DNA of 64,000 bases, taken from the NCBI RefSeq assembly GCF_003318275.1, contig NZ_QOCH01000009.1, positions 62,001 to 126,000 of the forward strand. Reading direction: 5' to 3'. Positions 53,573-63,568 of this stretch are shown piece after piece. Below the pieces are notes generated by a model. It was not told the origin of the DNA, ran no database searches, and saw nothing but the letters and a program-made list of their open reading frames with translations. Every line of letters starts with the position of its first letter. Positions within the stretch are counted from its first letter, which is position 1. The translations under genes were made by a program, and so were the position numbers. The stretch is from Marinobacter sp. F3R11 (GTDB taxonomy: Bacteria; Pseudomonadota; Gammaproteobacteria; Pseudomonadales; Oleiphilaceae).

Positions 53573-55018
53573 CTAGACCGCGGGCCGACTTACCCTGACG
53601 CAGTTCCGACCCGCATCCTTAGCCAAATATAACGCCCGGTCTGCACGATCAAAGACTGTTTCTTCGGTGTCGCCGGGAGTAAAAGCCGTCAGGCCAGCAG
53701 AGAAAGTAATCGTTACAGGACTTCCACCGAAGTGAAACGGCAGGGCACTGACGTGGGCCCGGAGCTTATCCATCACTATTAATGCACTGTCTGCATTGGT
53801 TTCAGGAAAGAGGAGCACAAATTCCTCGCCACCAAAACGCGCAGCAAAATCAGTGGTACGCAACCGGTTTGAAATTTCCCTGGCCACAAGTTGCAGCACT
53901 CTGTCACCGGCTTTATGGCCATATGAGTCGTTCACTCGCTTGAACAGGTCTATATCCATAACACCTATGGTCAGTGGATACTGATATCGCTTCCAGCGAT
54001 TGAACTCGAAAGACAAACGCTCCTGCCATGCTTCCCTGTTGGGGAGCTGGGTAAGCAGATCCGTCATAGCCCGCTCGCGCTCCTTGCGAACCTGCCCCTG
54101 CATCTGCTCTGACTGCGCCTCCATAACCGCCACTCGCTCCTGCATAGCCAGCAACTGTTCGGAGAGCATCTTTTCACGCTCTGTTTCCTCAACCCGGAAC
54201 TTGCCCACCGCCTGGCCAATAAACTCCAGATGGCGGCTGACTGACTTCTTCAGCCCCTGAAGATCATTACTCGCCTGAATATGCCGGCCAACCAGTTCGA
54301 TTTCTTCCCGGATATTACGATCAAGCGCCTCTGAGGCTGCCTGACGACCAGACTGTGCAGATGATTGTACGAAAAAATGTTCCTGCAGCACTTCGAGGCG
54401 TTCATCCAGGCGCTTGAGAAAACCCTCAAACTCCCGCTGGCTACGGGTGACCGCGGCAACAATAAGATCTGCAACCTGATTCAGACCGTCCCGTAATTCA
54501 TCCCAGTTATCACTGGACAGCAATGCCCTTTGCAGACTTCTCGCCCGTGTCTCGGCTTCAGCCTCCAGAGAAACCTGACTAAGCAACTGCCCCAGCAGGT
54601 GGCCAACACGCCGGGCAATACGAAGCCTCTGGCTTTCAGTTCCGGCATCAGGCGCACCATTACGCAAATCAAGCTCATCTCCGGCCCGGGGCCCGGATTC
54701 AGCTCCCGGCTCCGCACTATGGCCTGTACGATCCATAACCTTTCCGGAAGGTACCTCATCCAGCAAAGCAACCTGGCGATCGATCTTCTCCTGTAGCGCC
54801 TTCCAGCCCTCTACATCGACCTTGTTCCTGCGCAGATCAGAGCGGACACTGGCCAGCAGGCGATCAAGCTCCGGGGCCTGGCCTTCGGCGGCAAGGCTGG
54901 TACGCACCAACATGCGTTCAAGCGTATTTCGTTCGGCCTTCCAATGCTGCTCTCTGTGTTCTGCAGCCTCAAGCTCCTGAAAGTATCGTTCTTTCCAGGA
55001 TGGATCAGATGACATCAA
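53573..55018 (-). CDS. Diguanylate cyclase with long coiled-coil N-terminus
   Basis: This 481-residue protein has helical and coiled-coil segments up to about residue 310, with no membrane helix or known sensor domain. The C-terminal GGDEF domain (about 315-478) has an intact GGEEF at 396-400. An RxxD inhibitory site (RTTD, 387-390) lies five residues ahead, so it should make c-di-GMP with product feedback. Its start overlaps the xerC stop by 4 bases. This puts c-di-GMP production in the lysA-dapF-DUF484-xerC operon. In Pseudomonas a HAD hydrolase gene follows xerC instead. Confidence 0.92.
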   Translation of the reverse strand: MMSSDPSWKERYFQELEAAEHREQHWKAERNTLERMLVRTSLAAEGQAPELDRLLASVRSDLRRNKVDVEGWKALQEKIDRQVALLDEVPSGKVMDRTGHSAEPGAESGPRAGDELDLRNGAPDAGTESQRLRIARRVGHLLGQLLSQVSLEAEAETRARSLQRALLSSDNWDELRDGLNQVADLIVAAVTRSQREFEGFLKRLDERLEVLQEHFFVQSSAQSGRQAASEALDRNIREEIELVGRHIQASNDLQGLKKSVSRHLEFIGQAVGKFRVEETEREKMLSEQLLAMQERVAVMEAQSEQMQGQVRKERERAMTDLLTQLPNREAWQERLSFEFNRWKRYQYPLTIGVMDIDLFKRVNDSYGHKAGDRVLQLVAREISNRLRTTDFAARFGGEEFVLLFPETNADSALIVMDKLRAHVSALPFHFGGSPVTITFSAGLTAFTPGDTEETVFDRADRALYLAKDAGRNCVRVSRPAV

Positions 55019-55989
55019 ACGTTTCCTTCCCGTCCGGGGTTCTGGTCATCGCAGCCGGGCCCACTACGCCGGCGTGCCCTTGGGTGGCTCTGGTCATAAA
55101 CCCGGGCCAAATGCTGAAAGTCAAGGTGAGTATAGACCTGAGTGGTAGCTATGTCTGCATGCCCCAAAAGTTCCTGCACCGCACGCAAGTCTCCGCTGGA
55201 TTCGAGCATATGGCTTGCAAATGAATGCCTTAGCATATGCGGGTAGAGCTTCTGATCAGCGCCTTTGACAACACCCCATCTGCTCAGGCGAGCCTGAATG
55301 CTACGGTGACTCAGGCGATCACCCCGGCGACTTACAAACAAAGCCGTCTCGGCCTCCGGAGCAAGCCCTGCGCGGACAGGCATCCATTGCGCAATCGCCT
55401 CCAGCGCTTTCCGGCCTACGGGGAGTATTCGTGTCTTGCTGCCTTTCCCCACAACCCGTGCTTCGCCGCCCTTGCAGTCAACGGCATCAATATCAAGGCT
55501 GGCCAGCTCCGCGAGGCGCAAACCAGAAGAATACATAAGTTCAAACATGCAGCGGTCACGCACTTCCAACGGATCATCCGGTACAGCATCAAGAAGGGAG
55601 TTGAGCTGATCCACATCGGCTACCCTGGGCAGGCGCTTGCTACTTTTCGGAGCCCGGATATCCAGTGCCGGGTTGTCCGTAGCCAGGCGTTCCCGCAACA
55701 AATACTGATAGAAACGCCTTATAGCTGACAAATGACGGGCAATGCTGCGACCGCTCAACCCCTGGCGACTCAGGTCAGCCACGTAACGGCGCATATCATG
55801 GCTGCTTACAGTCCGCCATTCCGCACAGCCTCGCTCCACGAGCCAGCCCGCAAACCGGCGCAGATCGCGCTGATAACTTTCGGAAGTTCGGGGGGAATGG
55901 CGCTTTTCAGACTCTAGGTGCTGAACAAAATCTGCAAGATACCCGCTCAACTCATGGGGTAATTGAGCTGACACGGGTACAGAAGCCAC
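55015..55989 (-). CDS. xerC: Tyrosine recombinase XerC
   Basis: This 324-residue protein has the N-terminal SAM-like domain and the C-terminal catalytic domain. The active-site set is complete: Arg in SSGLRLAELA, Lys in VVGKGSKTR, HxxR in HMLRHSF, His in LLGHADIATT, and Tyr in TQVYTHLD. XerC pairs with XerD to resolve chromosome dimers at dif. The operon position (after DUF484, with dapF and lysA) identifies it as XerC and not a phage integrase. The start is GTG at 55989, just after the DUF484 stop. About 20 extra C-terminal residues are Arg/Gly-rich. Confidence 0.96.
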   Translation of the reverse strand: MASVPVSAQLPHELSGYLADFVQHLESEKRHSPRTSESYQRDLRRFAGWLVERGCAEWRTVSSHDMRRYVADLSRQGLSGRSIARHLSAIRRFYQYLLRERLATDNPALDIRAPKSSKRLPRVADVDQLNSLLDAVPDDPLEVRDRCMFELMYSSGLRLAELASLDIDAVDCKGGEARVVGKGSKTRILPVGRKALEAIAQWMPVRAGLAPEAETALFVSRRGDRLSHRSIQARLSRWGVVKGADQKLYPHMLRHSFASHMLESSGDLRAVQELLGHADIATTQVYTHLDFQHLARVYDQSHPRARRRSGPGCDDQNPGREGNV

Positions 55990-55990
55990 G

Positions 55991-56737
55991 TTAGCGGGAC
56001 TCCGTCGCGAGCCCGGCTACAGGTGCAACTGTGGTATAGCGCTGGACCATGGGCGGCAATAGCCGGCTGAGCGTGTCACTGATGTAGCTGAGGAACAAGG
56101 ACCCCATGCTCTGATCAAAATAGCCAGGTTCACAACTGCCAACCGCAAAAACGCCCACCAGGCCATCACTTCGCAATGGCACCAGAGCAACCGATGCAAT
56201 GGGTTCATCCCGGTCGGGAAACAGGAATTCCCGTTCGCTCTCCCGGAACTGACCACAAACGGCCCTGCTGCCTTCCAGCAGATTACCAAGACGATTCCGG
56301 GCCTCGGCCGGGCTGACAATATGAAGGGCACCCTGAGCACTACCAGGCACTTCCACATCCGTAAACAGGATCACTGAAGCGGCGTCCAACCCGAAATCAC
56401 CCCGGATACTGTCATCAATAGTCGATGCCATATCCACAAGATTACGGGCTTCAATCACCTGCATCAGCAACCGCTTGCTTTTTTCAAACAATCGATCATT
56501 GTGACGGGCGATGGAAACCAGCTCCACCAACTCATGCCGCAGCGTGTCCCGCTGTTCACGAAACAGATGCACCTGGCGCTCAACCAGAGAAATTGCCCGG
56601 CCACTGTCATGGGGCAGAGTCAGGCTGCGCAGAAGTTCATCCTGTTCAATAAAAAAATCAGGATTATTTCTCAGATACTCCGCTACCTCTTCCCCGGTAA
56701 GCTCACCGGCCTTCTGGCGGGCCGTTTGGTCTGTCAT
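55991..56737 (-). CDS. DUF484 family protein (GAF-like)
   Basis: This 248-residue protein contains LTGEEVAEYLRNNPDFFIEQ and SGRAISLVERQVHLFREQ, the DUF484 signatures, followed by a GAF-like domain (about 90-230). DUF484 genes lie between dapF and xerC across gammaproteobacteria. The function is unknown. The start at 56737 has AGGAGAT ahead; an earlier in-frame codon lies within dapF. It ends 1 base before the xerC GTG. Confidence 0.9.
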   Translation of the reverse strand: MTDQTARQKAGELTGEEVAEYLRNNPDFFIEQDELLRSLTLPHDSGRAISLVERQVHLFREQRDTLRHELVELVSIARHNDRLFEKSKRLLMQVIEARNLVDMASTIDDSIRGDFGLDAASVILFTDVEVPGSAQGALHIVSPAEARNRLGNLLEGSRAVCGQFRESEREFLFPDRDEPIASVALVPLRSDGLVGVFAVGSCEPGYFDQSMGSLFLSYISDTLSRLLPPMVQRYTTVAPVAGLATESR

Positions 56738-56753
56738 CGTGATCTCCTGGCTT

Positions 56754-57689
56754 TCAGATCCGTTGTTTATGTGCGCGACCGGGCTTTCTGCGCCGGCTAC
56801 CACCTGAGTCACCAGGCAGCCTTAGCTGCCCTTCAAATACGCTTGTGGCAGGCCCTTCCATCATAACAGGCGTCCCTTCGCCCTGCCATTCAATGACCAG
56901 CCGCCCTCCTCGCAGATCCACTTCCACCCGGTTATCAAGCAAATCACGCAGACATCCGGCAACAACAGCCGCACAGGCTCCACTGCCGCAAGCCAGTGTT
57001 TCGCCCGAGCCTCGTTCATACACCCTCAGGCGTACATGGCTACGATCGATGATCTGCAGAAACCCGATATTGGCCCTTGAAGGAAAGCGGGGGTGGTTTT
57101 CGAGACGCGGCCCGAGAACTGAAACCGGTGCCGTATCCACATCCTCGACCACAATAACAGCGTGGGGGTTGCCCATGGAAATGGCACTGAGTTCAACTGT
57201 CTGAGATCCAGCTTCCACCGTATAGACATTTTTGCGGCGTTCCGCAGCAAAAGGTATGGCCGGCGGGTTCAGTTCAGGCACTCCCATATTAACCATCACT
57301 TTGCCATCCTTGACCACCCGCAGCTCAATCACACCACTTGCAGTCTGGACACGTATGACTTTTTTGTTCGTAAGACGCTGGTCACGGACAAATTTTGCAA
57401 AGCAGCGGGCGCCATTACCACACTGTTCAACCTCTGAACCGTCGGCATTAAATATCCGGTAACGGAAGTCCACATCCGGCAATCCCGGCGGCTCAACAAC
57501 CAGCAACTGATCAAAGCCAACACCAAAGTTCCGGTCCGCCAGTTCCCTGATCATTTCCGGGCGCAGCCGGAACGGCTGGCTGATAGCATCAACCACCATG
57601 AAGTCGTTGCCCAAACCGTGCATTTTAGTGAACCGGAGTAGCGGCCCCTGATTCCGGCGGTGCTGTGTCATTCCCTGCCCCTCACTCAT
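56754..57689 (-). CDS. dapF: Diaminopimelate epimerase
   Basis: This 311-residue enzyme converts LL- to meso-diaminopimelate for lysine and peptidoglycan. The two catalytic Cys are in [13 protein letters not shown] and [26 protein letters not shown] and [13 protein letters not shown] also match. The ATG at 57689 overlaps the lysA stop (ATGA); another ATG at 57671 is possible. The C-terminus carries about 20 extra Arg/Lys-rich residues beyond the normal end. Same operon as lysA. Confidence 0.95.
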   Translation of the reverse strand: MSEGQGMTQHRRNQGPLLRFTKMHGLGNDFMVVDAISQPFRLRPEMIRELADRNFGVGFDQLLVVEPPGLPDVDFRYRIFNADGSEVEQCGNGARCFAKFVRDQRLTNKKVIRVQTASGVIELRVVKDGKVMVNMGVPELNPPAIPFAAERRKNVYTVEAGSQTVELSAISMGNPHAVIVVEDVDTAPVSVLGPRLENHPRFPSRANIGFLQIIDRSHVRLRVYERGSGETLACGSGACAAVVAGCLRDLLDNRVEVDLRGGRLVIEWQGEGTPVMMEGPATSVFEGQLRLPGDSGGSRRRKPGRAHKQRI

Positions 57690-58936
57690 TCCGGCAGGCA
57701 GCTTTCTGGAGCAAGCTGATCTTCAAGCGTCTCGCGACGGCGGACAATGTGGACCTGATCGCCATCAACCATCAATTCCGGTGGGCGATTCCGGGTGTTG
57801 TAGTTAGAGCTCATAACAAAGCCGTAGGCGCCCGCAGAGCGCACAGCCAGCAGATCTCCCGCCCTGAGCCTCAGCGGCCGGTCTTTACCCAGGAAATCCC
57901 CGGTCTCACAGACAGGCCCGACCAGATCCCAGGTCTTCTCCTGGGCTTCCTCATGGATCTGAACCGGCACAATGGCCTGCCATGCACTGTATAGCGCAGG
58001 GCGAATCAGATCATTCATGGCGGCATCGATGATCGCGAAGTTGCGGTATTCAGTGCACTTCAGGAACTCGACCCGGGTAACCAGGATGCCGGCATTGGCC
58101 GCGATTGAGCGGCCTGGTTCAAGAATCAGTTCCAGCTTACGGTCACCGATACGCTCGTCCAGTGCGCTGACGTATTCAGACGGCTGAGGCGGTTGCTCAT
58201 CATTGTAAGTAACGCCCAGACCTCCCCCCATATCCAGGTGCCGGATGTGAATACCCTTGCCGGCAAGAACATCGACCAACGCCAATACCCGGTCAAGTGC
58301 ATCCAGAAACGGAGAAATAGAGGTGAGCTGTGAACCAATGTGGCAATCCACGCCTTTGATTTCCAGGTTCGGTAATGTTGCTGCCCGGGCATAGACTGCA
58401 GGCGCATCAGCAATATCAATACCAAACTTGTTCTCTTTCAGGCCTGTTGAAATGTATGGGTGAGTTCCGGCGTCAACATCCGGATTCACTCGCAGGGAAA
58501 CCGGAGCCTTAACCCCAAGCTCACCAGCCACCGCATTGAGCCTGTCCAGTTCGGTGTCGGATTCCACGTTGAAGCAGCGAACACCCGCTTCCAAAGCCCG
58601 GCGCATTTCCCATTCCTGCTTGCCAACACCGGAAAACACAACTTTGCCCGCATCGCCACCGGCACGCAGCACCCGTTCCAGCTCACCCGCTGAGACAATA
58701 TCAAAGCCCGAACCCAGGCGTGCCAGCACATTCAGGACTGCCAGATTACTGTTGGCTTTTACGGCGTAGCACACCAGGTGCTCACGCCCCTTCAGAGCCT
58801 CATCATAAGCTTTGTAGTGGCGTTCCAGTGTTGCCCGGGAATATACGTAAGCCGGCGTACCAAAACGTTCGGCAATGGAAGAGACAGCAACATCTTCGGC
58901 GTAAAGCTCGCCGTCACGGTAGTTAAAGTGATCCAT
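57686..58936 (-). CDS. lysA: Diaminopimelate decarboxylase
   Basis: This 416-residue PLP enzyme makes lysine from meso-diaminopimelate. The PLP lysine is in [49 protein letters not shown] and [11 protein letters not shown] follow, with the C-terminal catalytic Cys in CETGDFL. The start [16 protein letters not shown] at 58936 is the family start and has AGGAA ahead. It overlaps lptM by 14 bases and dapF by 4, so the cluster is tightly coupled. Confidence 0.97.
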   Translation of the reverse strand: MDHFNYRDGELYAEDVAVSSIAERFGTPAYVYSRATLERHYKAYDEALKGREHLVCYAVKANSNLAVLNVLARLGSGFDIVSAGELERVLRAGGDAGKVVFSGVGKQEWEMRRALEAGVRCFNVESDTELDRLNAVAGELGVKAPVSLRVNPDVDAGTHPYISTGLKENKFGIDIADAPAVYARAATLPNLEIKGVDCHIGSQLTSISPFLDALDRVLALVDVLAGKGIHIRHLDMGGGLGVTYNDEQPPQPSEYVSALDERIGDRKLELILEPGRSIAANAGILVTRVEFLKCTEYRNFAIIDAAMNDLIRPALYSAWQAIVPVQIHEEAQEKTWDLVGPVCETGDFLGKDRPLRLRAGDLLAVRSAGAYGFVMSSNYNTRNRPPELMVDGDQVHIVRRRETLEDQLAPESCLPE

Positions 58937-59078
58937 TAGGTTCCTGATCGTGTAACGGAGTCTGGTATGGCCCGGCTGACACCTCCGGATTCTCCCGGTA
59001 TAAAGGCCCTTTCTGGCCGCACCCACCAAGTGTAGCCGCCACAATCAGAAATACGATTGGCAGTGTCCACGCGCGCAT
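58923..59078 (-). CDS. lptM: LptM-type small lipoprotein
   Basis: This 51-residue lipoprotein has a signal peptide and lipobox (AATLGGC). It continues GQKGPLYRENPE, the hallmark of LptM (YifL/LppL). LptM assists folding of the LptD-LptE outer-membrane LPS translocon. Its 3' end overlaps the lysA start by 14 bases, the conserved lppL-lysA order. The ATG at 59078 has a GGTGG site; an upstream in-frame ATG at 59099 is possible. Confidence 0.9.
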   Translation of the reverse strand: MRAWTLPIVFLIVAATLGGCGQKGPLYRENPEVSAGPYQTPLHDQEPNGSL

Positions 59079-59148
59079 ACTTGCCACCCCTGAGTTCATA
59101 ATCGCCAAAGTATACCTGACCTGTGGCCCGCACGGCGAGGATGACAAG

Positions 59149-62052
59149 CTATCCAAAGGCTTCCAGCTCACGGTTCAGAGCATCCTCCAGAGCGGCACGG
59201 TAATAGAGGTACTGACTGGTCTGTATGTCTTGCTGATAAACCCGTGGGTCAAGGTCATGGGGCAGGTGCACATCGGTAAGGTACACAGGGTAATGCTCCC
59301 GGCTTTGTCGCCGGGAATGAATATAGTGTGCAACAGCCGGGATCAGCTGATCACCGTATTGCAAAACAGTAAATTCCTGCTCACCACAGTAAAGGTCAAA
59401 ACGAACCCGGCTATTGCCTTCCTGAACTCCCACGGCCTGTACTTCAAGACCGGGCAAAGCAACACCTGAGTCGGTTTGAGGCCGGTATTCCGCCCGCCAA
59501 CTCCCATTGCTTGCAACAATTTCGTAGCATCTCACGCCGGCCAGGGCCACAGGCACCTCGTTGTGGCGCAAGGTTCGCCGCTCAACCAGATTCTCGAGAA
59601 AACGTAAAAGAGGAACAAGGAAATGGCGGCGGCTGGTAACCGGCTGTGTCCAGCCGAACAGGGAACCGCGCTCGTCGATCACCCAGATCTGCGCCTGCTC
59701 ACCCCGAAGAGCATAGAACACCTGAATACTGTCCGGCTCACTGACCTGACAAGCAGCCCTCAGACCAGGCTCATCCAAAAGAGCCTGGCGGTCAAAAATG
59801 ATGGGCAGGTAGACATCCCGGGGCTGGGCCAGGCACTCCATGAGCGCACTCCGGCTTTCAACGGCAATAAATCCCGGCTCGGCACCACTGAACTCCAGCA
59901 GAAAATACCGGCGATCCATCTCAATAACGTATCGCAAAGGGTGCGGGCCGGCGCCGCCAGCGAAGAACTGTCGCAGCACGTCGGCAAACAGTTCCTGAAC
60001 CCGCCGTGCGATAGCACTGCCATGTCCGCGTTTGTGGCTATGTACTTTAATATCGGGAATTGCACCAGGATCGAGAGCAACCGATGCCAATATATTTTTG
60101 AGACACTGAATCAGGGTATCACCGGAGGCATAATGCTGAAGGCTGACCTCGTGCCAACTGTTCAGCGTGACCTGGTCGATGGTGACAACCAGATTCTCTC
60201 TCCCGCCACTGAAGCCCAGCGAATCATGCCGGGCGCTGAGTTTATGCAGTCCTCGTTCCGTAAGGTAAGCCTGTGGATCAACGCCCACATTGATCAGAAG
60301 AAGATTACGCAGAGGGCAAACGCCGCGGGCAAGCGCGCCCCGTCCGGCAGGTGCTACAGGAAAGGGAACAAAATCAGAAAGCGCATCCAGCATCTCCCGC
60401 AGTTCACTGATGGATGCAACACCCTGTCCGGAACGGACATTGAGGCGCGTTGACCGAGTCAGCAATCCATTGTAATAACACCAGACAACCAGTTCGGCCA
60501 GGTTCCCTGATCGCCGGATAACGGGTTGCCAGAAGGCATCCGCAGGGTCCTCCAGATCACGATACAGTAACCAGCCGCTCCCGGCTTCTCCTTGCTCTGA
60601 CTGATGATGAAAGGCCAGATTCTCCTCTTCCAGGGAGGCCACCAGCCCGGGATTGATCAACTCAACCTTACCGGCTTTGCGCTGAAACGCTGCATAGAGT
60701 TTACGGCCGAGCAGGTTAATGTCATTGGCACTGATCGCTGATTTCTCAGCGTGTTCGCGAGCCATTCTGGATAGCAGGCGATAACTATGGGTTAACTCCG
60801 AAACTACAACACGGCGCAGGGAAGATACCTCGTCTGCCCGCCAGCGCTCCCGGTTATCCAGTGCCTCAACCTGCTTTTCCTGCCAACCCCAGCCGGCCAC
60901 AAGCTCTCTCAGCAGCCTGGTTCTCCAGAGCTCCACTCCCTGTTCGCCTGCTGCTCCGGTACGGGTCAGTGGAAGTCCGGCTTTGACATATAAACTGCGT
61001 CGCACCAGATCCAGTCTCGCCCAGGCTTCGGCATCGCGCAGCCACTGTTCCAGCCGCCGATACAACATTACATACGGGTCCAGAACATCCGCATCAGTGA
61101 CACCACTGAATACCGCCTGTTTGAACACCCGCGACAGAACCGGCTGTTCCTCAGTCCGGGCATAACACTCGATAAGCAACAGCTTCAGGATAGACTTCCA
61201 GGGCGCATCAATACCCTTATAAAGCTGCCATACACCCGCACCCAGAAATTCACTGGCAGGTATGGCCGGCACAGCTCCAAAATCGACATATTCGTCGCCC
61301 CGGATAAAACGGCAATCCACCAGTTTGTCTACACATTCCCGATAACGGTCTTCCTGTTCTGAGGGGACAAGCCACCACAACGGATAACATCCACCCAGAT
61401 GGATCCCTGTACGATAGAACTCATCCAGCAACAGGTAGTGCTGGGCACTGCCGCAGTTTTCACCGCTCACCTCTGCGCGCTGCCGACCCTGGCGCCAGTC
61501 AGCCGCAGAAAATACAAACACGTGCAGCTCGATGCCGAAAGACGCAGCCCATTCTGTCAGCTTCTCTGCTTTACGCTCCAGACGCAGGATACCCGGTTCC
61601 TGCAGGTCGTCGCGATGGCATAACCAGACATCCAGATCACTGGCAACGGAATGCCCCAAGGAACCAGGGCTGCCCATCAGGAACAGAGCTTCCAGATCTG
61701 CCTGACGCCGGCCCTCGTCCCGGATACTGAAGGTGCGAGCCAGGCGCCGGGCCGCACTTATGGCTACTGGATCCGGCTGATAATGGTTCAGGCCATAAGG
61801 GCAATCCGCATCAAGATAACCCGGCAAAGCCGGGTGATTGGCATGAAACACCAACGGCAGTACTTCCAGCACCACCTGTTGCCTGTGAGTAAGCGAGGAG
61901 TGCGCACGCTGCCAGCGTTCGCGATTAACCAGAAGGAACCTGTCCCGCAGGCGGCGCAGGGTTTTACGGTCAATGCCCTCGTCAAAATCCAGGATAATCG
62001 GAGGGGCATGAGCAATCAGGGATGCCCCGGGATCGCGGGAATCGCGGGACAA
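59149..62052 (-). CDS. cyaA: Class I adenylate cyclase
   Basis: This 967-residue protein begins with the class I segment FDEGIDRKTLRRLRDRFLLV. The catalytic nucleotidyltransferase motif is GSPGSLGHSVASDLDVWLC. The long C-terminal regulatory half is also present. It makes cAMP, probably for a CRP/Vfr-type regulator encoded elsewhere. The apparent start is TTG at 62052, 5 bases after the argH stop; no nearby ATG fits the conserved N-terminus. The first codons contain a duplicated 9-base unit encoding SRDSRD. It is downstream of argH on the same strand. Confidence 0.95.
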   Translation of the reverse strand: MSRDSRDPGASLIAHAPPIILDFDEGIDRKTLRRLRDRFLLVNRERWQRAHSSLTHRQQVVLEVLPLVFHANHPALPGYLDADCPYGLNHYQPDPVAISAARRLARTFSIRDEGRRQADLEALFLMGSPGSLGHSVASDLDVWLCHRDDLQEPGILRLERKAEKLTEWAASFGIELHVFVFSAADWRQGRQRAEVSGENCGSAQHYLLLDEFYRTGIHLGGCYPLWWLVPSEQEDRYRECVDKLVDCRFIRGDEYVDFGAVPAIPASEFLGAGVWQLYKGIDAPWKSILKLLLIECYARTEEQPVLSRVFKQAVFSGVTDADVLDPYVMLYRRLEQWLRDAEAWARLDLVRRSLYVKAGLPLTRTGAAGEQGVELWRTRLLRELVAGWGWQEKQVEALDNRERWRADEVSSLRRVVVSELTHSYRLLSRMAREHAEKSAISANDINLLGRKLYAAFQRKAGKVELINPGLVASLEEENLAFHHQSEQGEAGSGWLLYRDLEDPADAFWQPVIRRSGNLAELVVWCYYNGLLTRSTRLNVRSGQGVASISELREMLDALSDFVPFPVAPAGRGALARGVCPLRNLLLINVGVDPQAYLTERGLHKLSARHDSLGFSGGRENLVVTIDQVTLNSWHEVSLQHYASGDTLIQCLKNILASVALDPGAIPDIKVHSHKRGHGSAIARRVQELFADVLRQFFAGGAGPHPLRYVIEMDRRYFLLEFSGAEPGFIAVESRSALMECLAQPRDVYLPIIFDRQALLDEPGLRAACQVSEPDSIQVFYALRGEQAQIWVIDERGSLFGWTQPVTSRRHFLVPLLRFLENLVERRTLRHNEVPVALAGVRCYEIVASNGSWRAEYRPQTDSGVALPGLEVQAVGVQEGNSRVRFDLYCGEQEFTVLQYGDQLIPAVAHYIHSRRQSREHYPVYLTDVHLPHDLDPRVYQQDIQTSQYLYYRAALEDALNRELEAFG

Positions 62053-62057
62053 AAGAC

Positions 62058-63467
62058 TCAGCCCAGCAGCTTGCGCGCGCGGCCAACAGCTGCACGCACC
62101 TGAGAAGGCGCAGTACCACCAAGGTGGTCACGGGCCTGAACCGAACCTTCAAGCGTCAGCACATCAAACACATCGTCGCTGATGGTATCTGAAAACTGCG
62201 TCAGCTCTTCCAGTGTCATATCAGAAAGGTCTCGCTCTTCAGCCACACCAAATGCTACGGCCTTACCCACAACCTCATGGGCATCCCGGAACGGCATACC
62301 TTTCTTGACCAGATAATCCGCCAGATCCGTTGCTGTGGAGAATCCGCGCTTGGCGGCTACCCGCATGTTGTCGGCCTTGGCGCGAATAGCGGGGACCATG
62401 TCAGCATAGGCTTTCAGACACCCTTTGATGGTATCAACCGTATCGAACAAGGGTTCCTTATCTTCCTGGTTGTCCTTGTTGTACGCCAGGGGCTGACTTT
62501 TCATCAGCGTAAGCAGGCACATCAGGTGTCCGGTCACCCGGCCGGTTTTACCCCGGACAAGCTCAGGCACATCCGGGTTCTTTTTCTGGGGCATGATAGA
62601 AGAGCCGGTACAGAAACGATCCGGCAGATCAATAAAATCGAACTGTGCCGAAGTCCACAACACCAGCTCCTCACTGAAACGGGACAGATGCGTCATCAGC
62701 AACGCTGCGAAGCTGCAGAATTCGATGGCGAAATCCCGGTCGCTGACGGAATCCAGAGAGTTTTCTGAAGGCCGGTCAAATCCCAGCAGCCGGGCAGTCA
62801 TGGCCCTGTCAATCGGATAGGTAGTGCCGGCCAGGGCAGCTGCGCCCAGGGGCATAATGTTCACCCGCTTACGACAGTCCTGTAAACGCTCAGCATCACG
62901 AACCAGCATCTCATACCAGGCCAGAAGGTGATGTCCGAAAGTAACTGGCTGGGCCGTCTGAAGGTGGGTAAAGCCGGGCATGATGGTACCAGCCTCGCGT
63001 TCGGCCAGGTCCAGAAGGCCGGCTTGCAGGCGCCGAAGCTCCTCGGCAATCACATCAATTTCATCGCGCAGGTACAGCCGGATATCCGTGGCCACCTGAT
63101 CGTTACGGCTGCGGCCAGTGTGCAGCTTCTTGCCCGTAATCCCAATACGCCTGGTCAACTGGGCTTCAATGTTCATGTGAACGTCTTCGAGGCTCACAGA
63201 CCACTCGAACCGCCCTGCTTCTATATCTTCCTTGACTCCATTCAGACCATCAATAATGCGGTCGCGCTCGTCTTCTGTCAGCACGCCGACTTCTGCAAGC
63301 ATGGTCGCATGGGCAATGGAACCGGTGATATCGTGATGATACAGACGCTGATCAAACCCTACAGATGCAGTGAAACGTTCCACAAACGCATCTGTGGGTT
63401 CGCTGAAGCGTCCGCCCCAGGGTTTTTCGGAGGTTGTGGCCTGGTCAGGTTTTTTCTGATCCGTCAT
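62058..63467 (-). CDS. argH: Argininosuccinate lyase
   Basis: This 469-residue enzyme splits argininosuccinate to arginine and fumarate. It opens with [18 protein letters not shown] and has the superfamily signature [31 protein letters not shown] and [11 protein letters not shown] follow. Length and motifs are complete. It is divergent from the algZ-type gene, as in Pseudomonas. The cyaA TTG start follows within 6 bases, so the two may be co-transcribed. Confidence 0.98.
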   Translation of the reverse strand: MTDQKKPDQATTSEKPWGGRFSEPTDAFVERFTASVGFDQRLYHHDITGSIAHATMLAEVGVLTEDERDRIIDGLNGVKEDIEAGRFEWSVSLEDVHMNIEAQLTRRIGITGKKLHTGRSRNDQVATDIRLYLRDEIDVIAEELRRLQAGLLDLAEREAGTIMPGFTHLQTAQPVTFGHHLLAWYEMLVRDAERLQDCRKRVNIMPLGAAALAGTTYPIDRAMTARLLGFDRPSENSLDSVSDRDFAIEFCSFAALLMTHLSRFSEELVLWTSAQFDFIDLPDRFCTGSSIMPQKKNPDVPELVRGKTGRVTGHLMCLLTLMKSQPLAYNKDNQEDKEPLFDTVDTIKGCLKAYADMVPAIRAKADNMRVAAKRGFSTATDLADYLVKKGMPFRDAHEVVGKAVAFGVAEERDLSDMTLEELTQFSDTISDDVFDVLTLEGSVQARDHLGGTAPSQVRAAVGRARKLLG

Positions 63468-63568
63468 GGTCTATCTTTCCTGCTGGCAGCCCGGCATTAT
63501 CTTGCGGGAACTGGGTACATTGAACATGGCGAGAGTATAGCATTCTGACCCGAACAAAAGAGACTCCC

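Noticed and set aside
59623..60453. Open frame of 276 codons on the plus strand
   Set aside because: It is antisense to the class I adenylate cyclase and its composition follows that gene.
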